From Peptoniphilus faecalis (lineage in GTDB: Bacteria > Bacillota > Clostridia > Tissierellales > Peptoniphilaceae): a stretch of 64,000 bases of DNA. The DNA lies in the NCBI RefSeq assembly GCF_012976305.1, contig NZ_JABDSR010000008.1, positions 1-64,000 of the forward strand. Direction: 5' to 3'. Positions within the stretch are counted from its first letter, which is position 1, and the number at the start of each line of letters is the position of its first letter. Both the position numbers and the translations under genes were made by a program. The notes under the pieces were generated by a model. The model worked only from the letters and a program-made list of their open reading frames with translations, ran no database searches and was not told the origin of the DNA. Below are positions 51,730 to 60,004 of this stretch, one piece after another.

Positions 51730-51805
51730 GCACCTTTAGCTCAGTTGGTAGAGCAACTGACTCTTAATCAGTGGGCCTACGGTTCGAGTCCGTAAAGGTG
51801 CACCA
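51730..51805 (+). tRNA. tRNA-Lys (CTT anticodon)
   Basis: A complete tRNA of 73 nt plus encoded CCA. The acceptor arms are GCACCTT and AAGGTGC, the D loop is AGTTGGTA, the anticodon loop is CTCTTAA (anticodon CTT) and the T arm contains GGTTCGAGTCC. It is a single gene with its own promoter and terminator. Confidence 0.96.
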
Positions 51806-51810
51806 CTTAG

Positions 51811-51844
51811 AAGTCTGTAAATTCAATGTTTACAGACTTTTTTT
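51811..51844 (+). terminator. Terminator of tRNA-Lys
   Basis: The 11-base perfect arms AAGTCTGTAAA (51811-51821) and TTTACAGACTT (51829-51839) are followed by a T run. Confidence 0.92.
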
Positions 51845-51930
51845 AAAGAAGAATTATATATTTTAGCAATTATTATATTATTTTTGTTTTTCATCATTTA
51901 TAGTATTATAATAAAAGAGTTGGTGATTCA

Positions 51931-52764
51931 ATGAAAAAAGATTTGATTGGCTTTTATGATAGTGGCGTAGGTGGTCTTTCTGTTTTAAAAGTTGCTTTGA
52001 ATAAAATAAAAAATAAAAATTTTGCCTTTTTTGGCGATACCTTGAGAATGCCCTATGGTGCGAGAAAAGATGAGGAAATAAGAGAATACACGATTGAAGT
52101 TATGGGTTTCTTTGAAAATTTAGGCGTGGATCTTTCTATCATCGCTTGCAACACTGCTACAAGTTATGGACTTAAAGAGGCAAATTCTATTTATAATTAT
52201 CCAATTATTGGTGTGGTTGAACCTGGAAGCGTGAATGCTATTGAAAGGACTAAGAACAAAAAGGTTGCTTTAGTGGCTACAAAGTCTTGTGTACAAAGTG
52301 GAATTTATGATAGGGTTTTAAAAAATATAGATCCATCTATTGAACTAAAGTCAGTCTACTGCCCAGATCTTACCCTTGCTATTGAAAGAGGGGAGCTGGA
52401 AGAGGATCATATAGATGAAATTGTTAAAAGTTATTTAAGGGAGTTTGGAGATTATGATTTTGATACTATGATCCTTGGCTGTACTCATTATCCCATTGTT
52501 GAAGATTCTTTTAATAGGATTTTTAAAAGGCAAGGCAGAGAGGTTTTTGTGGTGGACCCAGCTTACAAAACTGTTTTAGATGCTACTAATATTTTAAATA
52601 TAGATAATGATAAGGAAGAAATTCAAAATAGGACTATTGATTTCTATATTACTGGTGATGTCGACAAGTTTCGCTTCACAATGGATAAAATAGCAGATTT
52701 AAGTGATTTCGATGTTAGTTTTCATCATGTTAAAATTGAAGATTTAGAAAAGTATAAAAAATAG
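51931..52764 (+). CDS. murI: Glutamate racemase
   Basis: A 277-residue enzyme that makes D-glutamate for peptidoglycan. Both catalytic Cys motifs are intact: IACNTATSYG near residue 73 and LGCTHYPIVE near 186. The N-terminal FYDSGVGGLSVLK is canonical. A strong GGTGAT site precedes the start. It is a single gene, closed by a terminator shared with the convergent coaX. This is the true murI, in contrast to the degenerate copy at 25281. Confidence 0.95.
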   Translation: MKKDLIGFYDSGVGGLSVLKVALNKIKNKNFAFFGDTLRMPYGARKDEEIREYTIEVMGFFENLGVDLSIIACNTATSYGLKEANSIYNYPIIGVVEPGSVNAIERTKNKKVALVATKSCVQSGIYDRVLKNIDPSIELKSVYCPDLTLAIERGELEEDHIDEIVKSYLREFGDYDFDTMILGCTHYPIVEDSFNRIFKRQGREVFVVDPAYKTVLDATNILNIDNDKEEIQNRTIDFYITGDVDKFRFTMDKIADLSDFDVSFHHVKIEDLEKYKK

Positions 52765-52793
52765 GCTTCCCTTTTTTAGGAAGCCCTTTTTTT
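52764..52793. terminator. Terminator between murI and coaX, overlapping the coaX stop
   Basis: GGCTTCC (52764-52770) and GGAAGCC (52779-52785) are followed by seven Ts on the plus strand. A T run also follows on the minus strand. The coaX stop codon (52776-52778) lies in the loop. Confidence 0.88.
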
Positions 52794-53558
52794 GTTTAGG
52801 TCATAAATTATTTTTAATCCAACAATTCCAAGAGTCTGATCTTCTTCAAAGAGATAAGTTTCATTTTTTAATAGACTGGCAAAGGAACCTGTGATTAAAA
52901 ATTTTGTGTTTTCTTTTTTTAGGGAATAGTTGTTTACAATTTCGTCGACTATTCCAAGCACAGCCTTTTTATATCCAAAATAAATTCCTCTTTGGATGGC
53001 TTTTTCTGTGTTTTTGCCAATTATGTCTTGGGGTTGTTTTATTTCTACATGAGGTAGTTTTGCGCTGCCCTTAACTAGTGATTCTTGAAGAAGATTTATG
53101 CCTGGGAGAATTAGTCCGCCGAGAAATTCTTTTTTTGAATTGATATAGTCAATCGTAGTAACTGATGAGGCAGAAATAATTATAATATTTTCTTTATACA
53201 TATTAGTAGCAGCCACTGCTTTTATAATTCTGTCTGTGCCAACTTCTCTTGGACTTTCACATTTTATATTTAAGCCAGTTTTTACTCCGGCAGAAATAAC
53301 TATTGGACTTTTGCCAAGTAGGTCCATGGAAATATTTTCGTAGTTTGAGTTGAGTTCAGGAACTACTGTTGAAAGAATCATGTCTTTTATATCAGATAAT
53401 TCAATTTTTTTGTCCATTAATATAAGTTTAATAGTTAGTTTAATTTCTTCAGCAGATCTATTTTTGTCAGTCATTATGGAAAATTTCGTAACAAGTTTAT
53501 CTTCATCGAATATGCCAAAGTCAGTATTTTTATTATCTATATCAATTGCAAGTAACAT
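52776..53558 (-). CDS. coaX: Type III pantothenate kinase
   Basis: A 260-residue ASKHA-fold kinase for the first step of CoA synthesis. The phosphate loop reads DIDNKNTDFGIF instead of the usual DIGNTNxxxG, so two positions differ. Other motifs are intact: GTDRIIKAVAA near residue 104, GGLILPGINLLQESL near 142 and ITGSFAS near 225. It is the last gene after a PanT-like S component, with only one base between. The altered phosphate loop may affect activity, though the adjacent vitamin transporter argues for function. Confidence 0.85.
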   Translation of the reverse strand: MLLAIDIDNKNTDFGIFDEDKLVTKFSIMTDKNRSAEEIKLTIKLILMDKKIELSDIKDMILSTVVPELNSNYENISMDLLGKSPIVISAGVKTGLNIKCESPREVGTDRIIKAVAATNMYKENIIIISASSVTTIDYINSKKEFLGGLILPGINLLQESLVKGSAKLPHVEIKQPQDIIGKNTEKAIQRGIYFGYKKAVLGIVDEIVNNYSLKKENTKFLITGSFASLLKNETYLFEEDQTLGIVGLKIIYDLNKKRAS

Positions 53559-53559
53559 A

Positions 53560-54309
53560 TTAACACCTTCTTGATTTTAATGCTTTTATAACTGCTGTAG
53601 TGATTATAACAGATAGAATTGCTTCAGGTATTCCTGATGTTACAGATACTCCAAGTATTGCTGATTTTGCACTTTCCATTGGAATGTTTAGTGCTTCTAC
53701 ATATTTTTTTGCATAGATTAAATAAATTCCGCCAAGCACTAAAATTGTGTTAGTCATTGAACCTACAAAGGCTCCTATGGCGATAGGAAAGTCCCTTTCG
53801 CTTGACTTAAAGGAATAGATTAAAAATCCTAGACATAATACAAGTAGTATTATTACAAAAGTAATGTTAAGAGTTGTTCCACCAGTTTTAATATTTTTAT
53901 AAAGTAGATATGCCAAGAATAGGGTAACAAGTCCCCACAAAACCTTTGTAAGAGTTCTCAAATTTTTGTCTTCAAGTTTTTTCATTGCAGTGTAACTGTA
54001 ATAAGAAGTTATCCCAATTAAAACTCTAGGTACAACTGAGATGAGTGGATTGTAGAAGACAAAGGCAACGGGACTGGCATTTCTTAAAATTGCATTTAAT
54101 AGTGAAGAAACTCCAAAGATAAGTCCAACAAGTGCACCAACAACAGGTCCTTCTGCGATAGCTGCAATAATTACTGGTATGTGCATAGTCGTTGCGTTGA
54201 TAACGCCAAGGGGAATTAGTCCAAGTGGTGTCATACTAAGCACAACAGTTATTGCACCGAGCATAGCAGCTATTACTAGCTTTCTGTTACGTTCAATACT
54301 TTTATTCAT
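53560..54309 (-). CDS. panT: ECF transporter S component, probably pantothenate-specific
   Basis: A 249-residue membrane protein with about six helices. LVIAAMLGAITVVLSMTPLGLIPLG at the N-terminus and the Ala-x-x-x-Ala-type first helix fit ECF S components. EGPVVGALVGLIFGVSSLLNA is typical of the PanT group. Substrate inference rests on direct linkage with coaX. The shared ECF energising genes are not in the window. The start is ATG at 54307-54309 behind GGAGGT; the longer frame to 54354 overlaps the upstream gene. Confidence 0.78.
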   Translation of the reverse strand: MNKSIERNRKLVIAAMLGAITVVLSMTPLGLIPLGVINATTMHIPVIIAAIAEGPVVGALVGLIFGVSSLLNAILRNASPVAFVFYNPLISVVPRVLIGITSYYSYTAMKKLEDKNLRTLTKVLWGLVTLFLAYLLYKNIKTGGTTLNITFVIILLVLCLGFLIYSFKSSERDFPIAIGAFVGSMTNTILVLGGIYLIYAKKYVEALNIPMESAKSAILGVSVTSGIPEAILSVIITTAVIKALKSRRC

Positions 54310-54350
54310 TTTTACCTCCAGATAGGGTTCAAAAAGATACCCTTCACGCA

Positions 54351-55313
54351 TCATTTGATGCTATTATAACTTACAAGCCCGCCTGCATCCTTTGCAGAAT
54401 AAATTGCATTTGCAATAGATCTTGAAATAGTTTTTGCAGCAAGTATGCCAACTAAATTTATATCTGCTTCGATTTCACCATTAGAAAGTGTAAAAATAGT
54501 ATCTCCATCGTTCATTGTATGCACTGGATTTATGCTCCTTGCATAGCCGTCATGAGCCATTTGTGAGATCTTATTACAATTTGCTTTAGTGAGTTTTGCA
54601 TTTGTTGCAATTACAGATATTGTTGTATTGGCTGGGCTAAATAGATTATAGTCTTTAAATTTGCTTTCGTAAAGAGTATTTGTGTTTAAAAATTTTTTAT
54701 TTTCTTTGTCGTAAACTCCTCCAATTCTTTTTCCCACTTCATAGTCAAAAATATCTCCCAAGGCATTTAGTGCGACTATGGAGGATACGACAAGCTCGCC
54801 AACTTTTACAGAGGATTGACCTATGCCCGATTTCATTACAAAATCATTGCCTAAGATTTTTCCAACGCTTGCACCACAACCTGCACCAAAGTTGCCCATT
54901 GTTTTATCTTTATCCCTTGCCTTTTTTGCTGCAACATAACCCATATTAAAGTCAGGGCGGACTTTTGCATCGCCTATTGCAAGATCAAATAAAACTGCAC
55001 CGGGAACTATGGGCACGACACCTACTCCAACATCAAAGCCACAATTTTTTTCTTCTAAAAATTTCATAATACCGCCGCCAACATCAAGTCCGTAGGCAGA
55101 GCCACCAGTTAAAAAAACTGCGTGAACTTGTTGCACTAAATTTTCTGCACGCAAAAGATCAGTTTCACGAGTGCCTGGCCCAGCGCCACGAACATCTACT
55201 CCTGCAGTAAAACCATCTTCACACAAGACCACGCTTGTGCCAGTAAGAGCATGATAATCTTCTGCGTGGCCAAGTTTTATTCCCTTGACATCAGTTAAAA
55301 ATCCATCGTACAT
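54351..55313 (-). CDS. P1-family (DmpA/BapA-like) aminopeptidase
   Basis: A 320-residue Ntn-hydrolase that should self-cleave. The expected cleavage region is GAGCGASVGKILG near residue 158, with Ser as the probable nucleophile. Other family motifs are VRGAGPGTRETDLL, FLTGGSAYGLDVGGG and the C-terminal DGDTIFTLSNG. The start is ATG 55311-55313 behind GGAGGA. Family members include D-aminopeptidases and beta-aminopeptidases that release beta-alanine. Position ahead of panT-coaX suggests a link to pantothenate or its amides, but this is inference. Confidence 0.85.
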   Translation of the reverse strand: MYDGFLTDVKGIKLGHAEDYHALTGTSVVLCEDGFTAGVDVRGAGPGTRETDLLRAENLVQQVHAVFLTGGSAYGLDVGGGIMKFLEEKNCGFDVGVGVVPIVPGAVLFDLAIGDAKVRPDFNMGYVAAKKARDKDKTMGNFGAGCGASVGKILGNDFVMKSGIGQSSVKVGELVVSSIVALNALGDIFDYEVGKRIGGVYDKENKKFLNTNTLYESKFKDYNLFSPANTTISVIATNAKLTKANCNKISQMAHDGYARSINPVHTMNDGDTIFTLSNGEIEADINLVGILAAKTISRSIANAIYSAKDAGGLVSYNSIK

Positions 55314-55434
55314 ATTTTTCCTCCTAAAAATTATAAATATTATAAAATATTTTAACATAGAAATGAAGTTATAAAAATTAATGATTTTATTTATATGAGT
55401 TCTCTTCTTAGTTTACTAATAATTAATTTTTTAT

Positions 55435-55463
55435 TTGAAAAATAAACTTTAATATATTAAAAT
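55435..55463 (+). promoter_or_regulatory. Promoter of the 32-residue membrane peptide gene
   Basis: TTGAAA (55435-55440) is 17 bases from TAAAAT (55458-55463). It gives a leader of about 95 bases before the small gene. Confidence 0.55.
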
Positions 55464-55563
55464 TATAATTAGATAAAAAAATTTTATTATATCTTACTTA
55501 TGTGGGTACGAGCACATGTAAATGGAAATAGAATATGGACTGAAACAAGAGGAGGACTCTAAG

Positions 55564-55662
55564 TTGTTTATTTTCTACATACCAATTATTCTTTTAATAT
55601 TAAAAATAATTGTAATAGTGTTAATAATAATTTTTTTAGTAAAAAAAATACGTGAAAAATGA
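55564..55662 (+). CDS. Small hydrophobic membrane peptide
   Basis: A 32-residue ORF from TTG 55564, perfectly placed after AGAGGAGGA. Residues 2-26 are almost all Ile, Leu, Val and Phe and are followed by the basic tail KKIREK. A longer in-frame reading from ATG 55522 has no site. A promoter lies upstream and an intrinsic terminator starts 40 bases after the stop, so it looks like an independent transcript. The form resembles type I toxin peptides or small membrane regulators. No antisense RNA was identified. Confidence 0.6.
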   Translation: MFIFYIPIILLILKIIVIVLIIIFLVKKIREK

Positions 55663-55702
55663 TATTCTAAGTAAAAATTATAATAAGAAATATATAAAAC
55701 CG

Positions 55703-55733
55703 AAAAGTGTTGGTCTTTTGCCAACACTTTTTT
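55703..55733. terminator. Terminator after the small peptide gene
   Basis: The perfect arms AAAAGTGTTGG (55703-55713) and CCAACACTTTT (55721-55731) are followed by T residues. It may also act on the convergent minus-strand thiamine-binding gene. Confidence 0.88.
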
Positions 55734-55745
55734 AAAGTACATAAT

Positions 55746-56054
55746 CTAATTTCTTCTCTTTTCATTTACAGACTTTACTTTATCTTTAAAGGTATAATTT
55801 TTATCACGTCTGTCGTCAATTTTAATAACAGAGTAAACTCTATTTGCTCCAGCTTCAAAAACTGATTCTTGCATTCTTCTTATAACATCATAAAGAACTG
55901 ATAGATCGCTATGAGATATAACTGTTCCCATTGGGTTAAGTTCATAAGTAAGCCCTTTAATTTCACCAATTGAATCAAGGGCATTTGCAATGTACTTACT
56001 AACAGATGTGGTATTTGTTCCTATAGGTACAAGGGTTAATTCTGCTACTGCCAT
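55746..56054 (-). CDS. MTH1187-family thiamine-binding protein
   Basis: A 102-residue ferredoxin-like protein of the thiamine-binding family (YqgV/MTH1187). The pattern VAELTLVPIGTNTTSVSKYIANAL, then YELNPMGTVISHSDL and FEAGANRVYSVIKIDDRRDK, is diagnostic. It binds thiamine or its analogues in the cytoplasm and may link to transport. It lies nine bases after the TRIC gene with a GGAGGAAA site. Confidence 0.9.
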   Translation of the reverse strand: MAVAELTLVPIGTNTTSVSKYIANALDSIGEIKGLTYELNPMGTVISHSDLSVLYDVIRRMQESVFEAGANRVYSVIKIDDRRDKNYTFKDKVKSVNEKRRN

Positions 56055-56063
56055 TTTTTCCTC

Positions 56064-56711
56064 CTAATCTACTATTCTGGGCAAATTCCAATTTTTCTTC
56101 ACGGCTAAAAGTCTAAATATTAAAACTGTGAAAAAACAAATTATCATTGAAATTTGATAACTTAAAAAATGCCTTGCTATTAAAAAAACTGTGGCACCTA
56201 ATATGCAGGCACCGGCATAAATTTGTTCACGAAAGATAAAGGGAATAGTCCCTGCTAATACATCGCGAATCATTCCGCCACCAACGCCAGTTATTGATCC
56301 TACAAAAATCAAAAGAAATTTTTGATGGTGGCCAAGGGAGATTGCCGTAGCCATTCCCGTTATGGTAAAGGAGGCAAGTCCAATGGTATCTGTAATAATC
56401 ATAAATTTATTCATTATTTTAATCCAGTTTTTGTTTTTAAATCCAGATTTTTGTAAATAAAAAATAAAAACTAAGATTGAAAATAAGGTGGATATAATAG
56501 CGTTAGTGGAGTTTTGAAACATCTTTGGCGGCGTTATTCCAAGGACAAGGTCGCGAATAAATCCACCTCCAAGTGCCGTAACAAGTCCCAAAACGATTAC
56601 ACCAAGAATGTCCATTTTCTTTTTGCATCCAAGTATGGCACCTGAAATTGCAAAGGCAATTGTGCCAATGATGTCGAAAAACACATTAAATTCTAAATAA
56701 TTTCCATTCAT
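56064..56711 (-). CDS. TRIC/UPF0126-family membrane protein
   Basis: A 215-residue membrane protein of seven helices with two repeats, each with a GGG-x-x-RD motif: ALGGGFIRDLVLG near residue 44 and VGGGMIRDVLAG near 130. Members are prokaryotic relatives of trimeric intracellular cation channels. The extended -10 TGATATAAT on the minus strand is just upstream. Physiological substrate unknown; potassium or an amino acid have been proposed for relatives. Confidence 0.92.
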   Translation of the reverse strand: MNGNYLEFNVFFDIIGTIAFAISGAILGCKKKMDILGVIVLGLVTALGGGFIRDLVLGITPPKMFQNSTNAIISTLFSILVFIFYLQKSGFKNKNWIKIMNKFMIITDTIGLASFTITGMATAISLGHHQKFLLIFVGSITGVGGGMIRDVLAGTIPFIFREQIYAGACILGATVFLIARHFLSYQISMIICFFTVLIFRLLAVKKNWNLPRIVD

Positions 56712-56808
56712 GAAATTATTATATCAAAGTTTATTTTTATAGGGCATAAATTTCAATAAATTAAAAAATTTTTTTAATCTTTGTTATAATAATACTATTG
56801 GAGGAATT

Positions 56809-58092
56809 ATGAGCGTATTAATAAAAAATATTTCCTATTTAGATCTAGAAGGGGAAAAAATAGTAGACAATGCAGATGTTTTTATTGAAGGCAATAAAAT
56901 AAAAAAAATCGGCGAAAATCTAAATTTAGATGTAGATGAAATAATTAATGGCGAGGATAAACTTTTGACACCTGGATTTGTCAATGCACACACTCATCTT
57001 GGCATGAGCTATTTTAGAAATTATGCCGACGACTTGGCGCTGATGGACTGGCTTGAAAATAAAATTTGGCCCATTGAAGCAAAATTAAATAGAGAAGACA
57101 TCTATTGGTCGTCAATGCTTTCTATTATAGAAAATATAAAGTCAGGGGTTACAACTTTTTGCGACATGTATTATGAAATGGATAGAGTTGGAGATGCGGC
57201 AATTGAATCTGGAATTCGTGGAGTTTTAACTCGTGGAATGACAGATGTGGATGGCAAGGGCGAAGAAAAGTTAAAGGAATTTGACGACCTTTACAAAAAC
57301 TATCAAAACAAATGTGGCGGTAGAATAAAAGTCGTGCCTGCACCTCACGCAATTTACACTTGTTCCACAGAATTTTTAAAAGAAATTGCAAAAAGAGCAA
57401 GGGAAAATTACGACAGTTTAATTCACATTCACTTGTCGGAAACAATAACTGAAGTAGAAAATTCAAAAAAAGAATACGGAATGACGCCAATTGAATATGT
57501 AAACACGCTGGGACTTTTGGACAGTCAAGTAATTGCAGCCCACTGTGTCCACATAACTGATGAAGAAATTGAACTTGTAAAAAATAAAAAATTTTACCCA
57601 GTTTACAATCCATCATCAAATTTAAAACTTGCAAGTGGATTTACGCCAGTGGATAAGATGCTAAAAAATAATATGAAATTGGCAATGGGAACTGATGGTG
57701 ATTCATCAAATAATAATCAAGACTTTGTAGAAGAAATGCACCTTGGTGGGATTGTAAATAAAGCCGTTACCATGAAGGAAAAAGCTGTTCCAGCAATTGA
57801 AATTTTAAAAATGGCAACAGTAAATGGGGCAGAGACCCTTGGCTTTGAAAAGCTTGGACTTATAAAGGAAGATTACCTTGCCGACCTTGCGATTTTTGAT
57901 TTAGAATCAAATTCCTTCACACCGAGAAATAATCTCATCTCAGCCCTTGTCTATTCAGCAAACTCTCATGATGTTGAGTCAGTAATTTGTGACGGAAAAT
58001 TCATTATGCGAGATAGGGAGCTTGTAAATGTAGATGAAAAAAAGGTTAGAGAAATTGTAAATAAGAGATGGGAAGATATAAAAAGAAGATAA
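56809..58092 (+). CDS. mtaD: MTA/SAH deaminase-like amidohydrolase
   Basis: A 427-residue metal-dependent deaminase (ATZ/TRZ family). Motifs: PGFVNAHTHLGMSYFR near residue 52 (metal His pair), HIHLSET near 206, VIAAHCVH near 241 and MGTDGDSSNNNQ near 290 with the metal Asp. It probably deaminates 5'-methylthioadenosine or S-adenosylhomocysteine. It is followed after three bases by a CPBP protease gene. Guanine or other amino-azaheterocycle deamination remains possible. Confidence 0.85.
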   Translation: MSVLIKNISYLDLEGEKIVDNADVFIEGNKIKKIGENLNLDVDEIINGEDKLLTPGFVNAHTHLGMSYFRNYADDLALMDWLENKIWPIEAKLNREDIYWSSMLSIIENIKSGVTTFCDMYYEMDRVGDAAIESGIRGVLTRGMTDVDGKGEEKLKEFDDLYKNYQNKCGGRIKVVPAPHAIYTCSTEFLKEIAKRARENYDSLIHIHLSETITEVENSKKEYGMTPIEYVNTLGLLDSQVIAAHCVHITDEEIELVKNKKFYPVYNPSSNLKLASGFTPVDKMLKNNMKLAMGTDGDSSNNNQDFVEEMHLGGIVNKAVTMKEKAVPAIEILKMATVNGAETLGFEKLGLIKEDYLADLAIFDLESNSFTPRNNLISALVYSANSHDVESVICDGKFIMRDRELVNVDEKKVREIVNKRWEDIKRR

Positions 58093-58095
58093 ATT

Positions 58096-58956
58096 ATGGA
58101 AGAAAAAAATAAGGTAAAAAATTTTTTAAAAATTATTTTAAAGCTTTTGATTCTGATTGTGATGATTGCCATCTTCACTGTTGGCATTATGCTTGCCCTG
58201 TCATTATTTTTTTATAGACAGACCTACTTTAACAGCGACTATAAGAATGCAAACCTAGTAATGTTAATGGGAACTACGGGTCAGTTGTTTGCAGCAATAT
58301 TATTTGTGAGATTTATTTTAAAGAAGAGGCTTGATTACATCTTTTTCAAAAGAGATAAGCTTGCAAAAAACATTGCTATTGGCTTATTTTTTGGATTTTT
58401 GCAAATTTCTATCTATGTATTAGTAGATTTAGGAAGGGGAGTCCTTGGCTACCAAGGCATGAATCTGGGAAATCTTAACTTGTTTTTCTTAGCCTACTTC
58501 ATAGCCTTTTTCATCCAATCAACATCAGAAGAAGTTTTGGTGAGAGGTCTTTTAACAAGAGCCTTATTTGATAAATTTGGAAAGAAAATTGCAATAATTT
58601 TGCCATCAATTTTCTTTGGACTTTTGCATCTTGGCAATGAGGGCGTGACAGTTTTATCTACCTTAAATACAATATTAGTGGGAATATTTTTTGCAAAATT
58701 ATTATTTTACACAGACAATATCATGGTGACCTCTGGAGCCCACGCAGGCTGGAACTTTTCCATGGCAATGATTTACGGCTTAAATGTAAGTGGCTTTAGT
58801 GGCTTTGACAGCCTACTTAATTTTAAAATTTTAAGTTATAACTTGTACGACAAAACCTATGGGCCAGAGGGCAGCATAGTAGTAACTTTTATTGAAATCA
58901 TAAGCATTTTTATTATATTTTATTTAGAAAAAAGAAAGGGAGTTAAAAATGGATGA
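58096..58956 (+). CDS. CPBP family intramembrane metalloprotease
   Basis: A 286-residue membrane protein with about eight helices. The CAAX/Abi motifs are STSEEVLVRGLL near residue 139 (Glu-Glu-x-x-x-Arg), FFGLLHLGNE near 174 and GAHAGWNFSMA near 213. It lies between mtaD and trpS, overlapping trpS by eight bases. Relatives act in maturation, immunity to self bacteriocins or signalling. No peptide partner is visible. Confidence 0.9.
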   Translation: MEEKNKVKNFLKIILKLLILIVMIAIFTVGIMLALSLFFYRQTYFNSDYKNANLVMLMGTTGQLFAAILFVRFILKKRLDYIFFKRDKLAKNIAIGLFFGFLQISIYVLVDLGRGVLGYQGMNLGNLNLFFLAYFIAFFIQSTSEEVLVRGLLTRALFDKFGKKIAIILPSIFFGLLHLGNEGVTVLSTLNTILVGIFFAKLLFYTDNIMVTSGAHAGWNFSMAMIYGLNVSGFSGFDSLLNFKILSYNLYDKTYGPEGSIVVTFIEIISIFIIFYLEKRKGVKNG

Positions 58957-59941
58957 GAAAAAAATAGTTTATTCTGGGATTCAACCTTCTGGTTCTTTAA
59001 CAATTGGAAATTATATTGGAGCACTTAAAAATTTTATTGCGCTTCAAGATGAATACAATTGTTTATACTGTATAGTTGATATGCACGCAATAACTGTGGC
59101 ACAAGAGCCAAAGGAACTTAGGGAAAATACCCTAGATGTTCTTGCACTTTATCTTGCAGCAGGGCTTGATCCTAAAAAGAGCATAATTTACATTCAATCT
59201 CATGTGCCAGCTCATGCTGAACTTGGTTGGGTATTAAACACAATGACAGGGCTTGGACAACTTCAAAGGATGACACAATTTAAGGACAAGGCAAAAAAAT
59301 ATACTGATGTGCAAGCAGGTCTTTTGAATTATCCTGTGCTTATGGCTGCAGATATTTTATTATACCAAGCATCTTATGTGCCAGTGGGAGAAGATCAAAG
59401 GCAACATATTGAGATTACGAGAGATTTGGCACAAAGATTTAACTCAAGATATTCTGAAACTTTTACTATTCCAGAAATTTTGACGCCAAAAGTTGGTGCT
59501 AGAATTATGTCCCTTAAAGATCCCTCATCAAAAATGTCTAAGTCAGATTCAAATAAGGACGCCTTTATTTTAATTTTAGATTCAGAAGAGGACACTAGAA
59601 AGAAAATAAAAAGAGCAGTTACAGATTCCTCTGGCGAATTTAGATATTCTGACGAGCAAGCTGGACTTAAAAATTTGATAAATATTCACGCATCCTTTTC
59701 TGGCATGAGTCCTGAAGAAATCGTAAAGAAATATGAAAATATTGGATATAGAGAATTTAAAGAAGACCTTGGCGAAGTTGTGGTAGAAGGATTAAGACCA
59801 CTTAGAGAGAGATTTAAAGAAATTAGAGATGACAAGGCTTATCTTGAATCAGTCTACAAGGAAGGAGCAGAAAAGGCATCCTACCTTGCCAACAAAACTC
59901 TAAGAAAAGTTTATAAAAAGGTTGGCTTTATCCCTAAATAA
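58949..59941 (+). CDS. trpS: Tryptophanyl-tRNA synthetase
   Basis: A 330-residue class I synthetase. The HIGH-type motif is SGSLTIGNYIGAL at residues 12-24, and the KMSKS motif is SKMSKSDSN near 195. GLGQLQRMTQFKDK near 103 is typical. The length is normal. It has a GGGAG site inside the protease gene, which suggests co-expression. No T-box was found for this gene. Confidence 0.95.
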   Translation: MDEKKIVYSGIQPSGSLTIGNYIGALKNFIALQDEYNCLYCIVDMHAITVAQEPKELRENTLDVLALYLAAGLDPKKSIIYIQSHVPAHAELGWVLNTMTGLGQLQRMTQFKDKAKKYTDVQAGLLNYPVLMAADILLYQASYVPVGEDQRQHIEITRDLAQRFNSRYSETFTIPEILTPKVGARIMSLKDPSSKMSKSDSNKDAFILILDSEEDTRKKIKRAVTDSSGEFRYSDEQAGLKNLINIHASFSGMSPEEIVKKYENIGYREFKEDLGEVVVEGLRPLRERFKEIRDDKAYLESVYKEGAEKASYLANKTLRKVYKKVGFIPK

Positions 59942-60004
59942 TCGAATTTTTATTGATTTCAAAGGATTTTTGTGGTATCTTTTATATTAATTGGGAGGTG
60001 CTCA

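Noticed and set aside
57149-57634. Minus-strand frame of 161 codons inside mtaD
   Set aside because: Leu/Phe-rich translation opposite conserved deaminase motifs, with no start site. Shadow.
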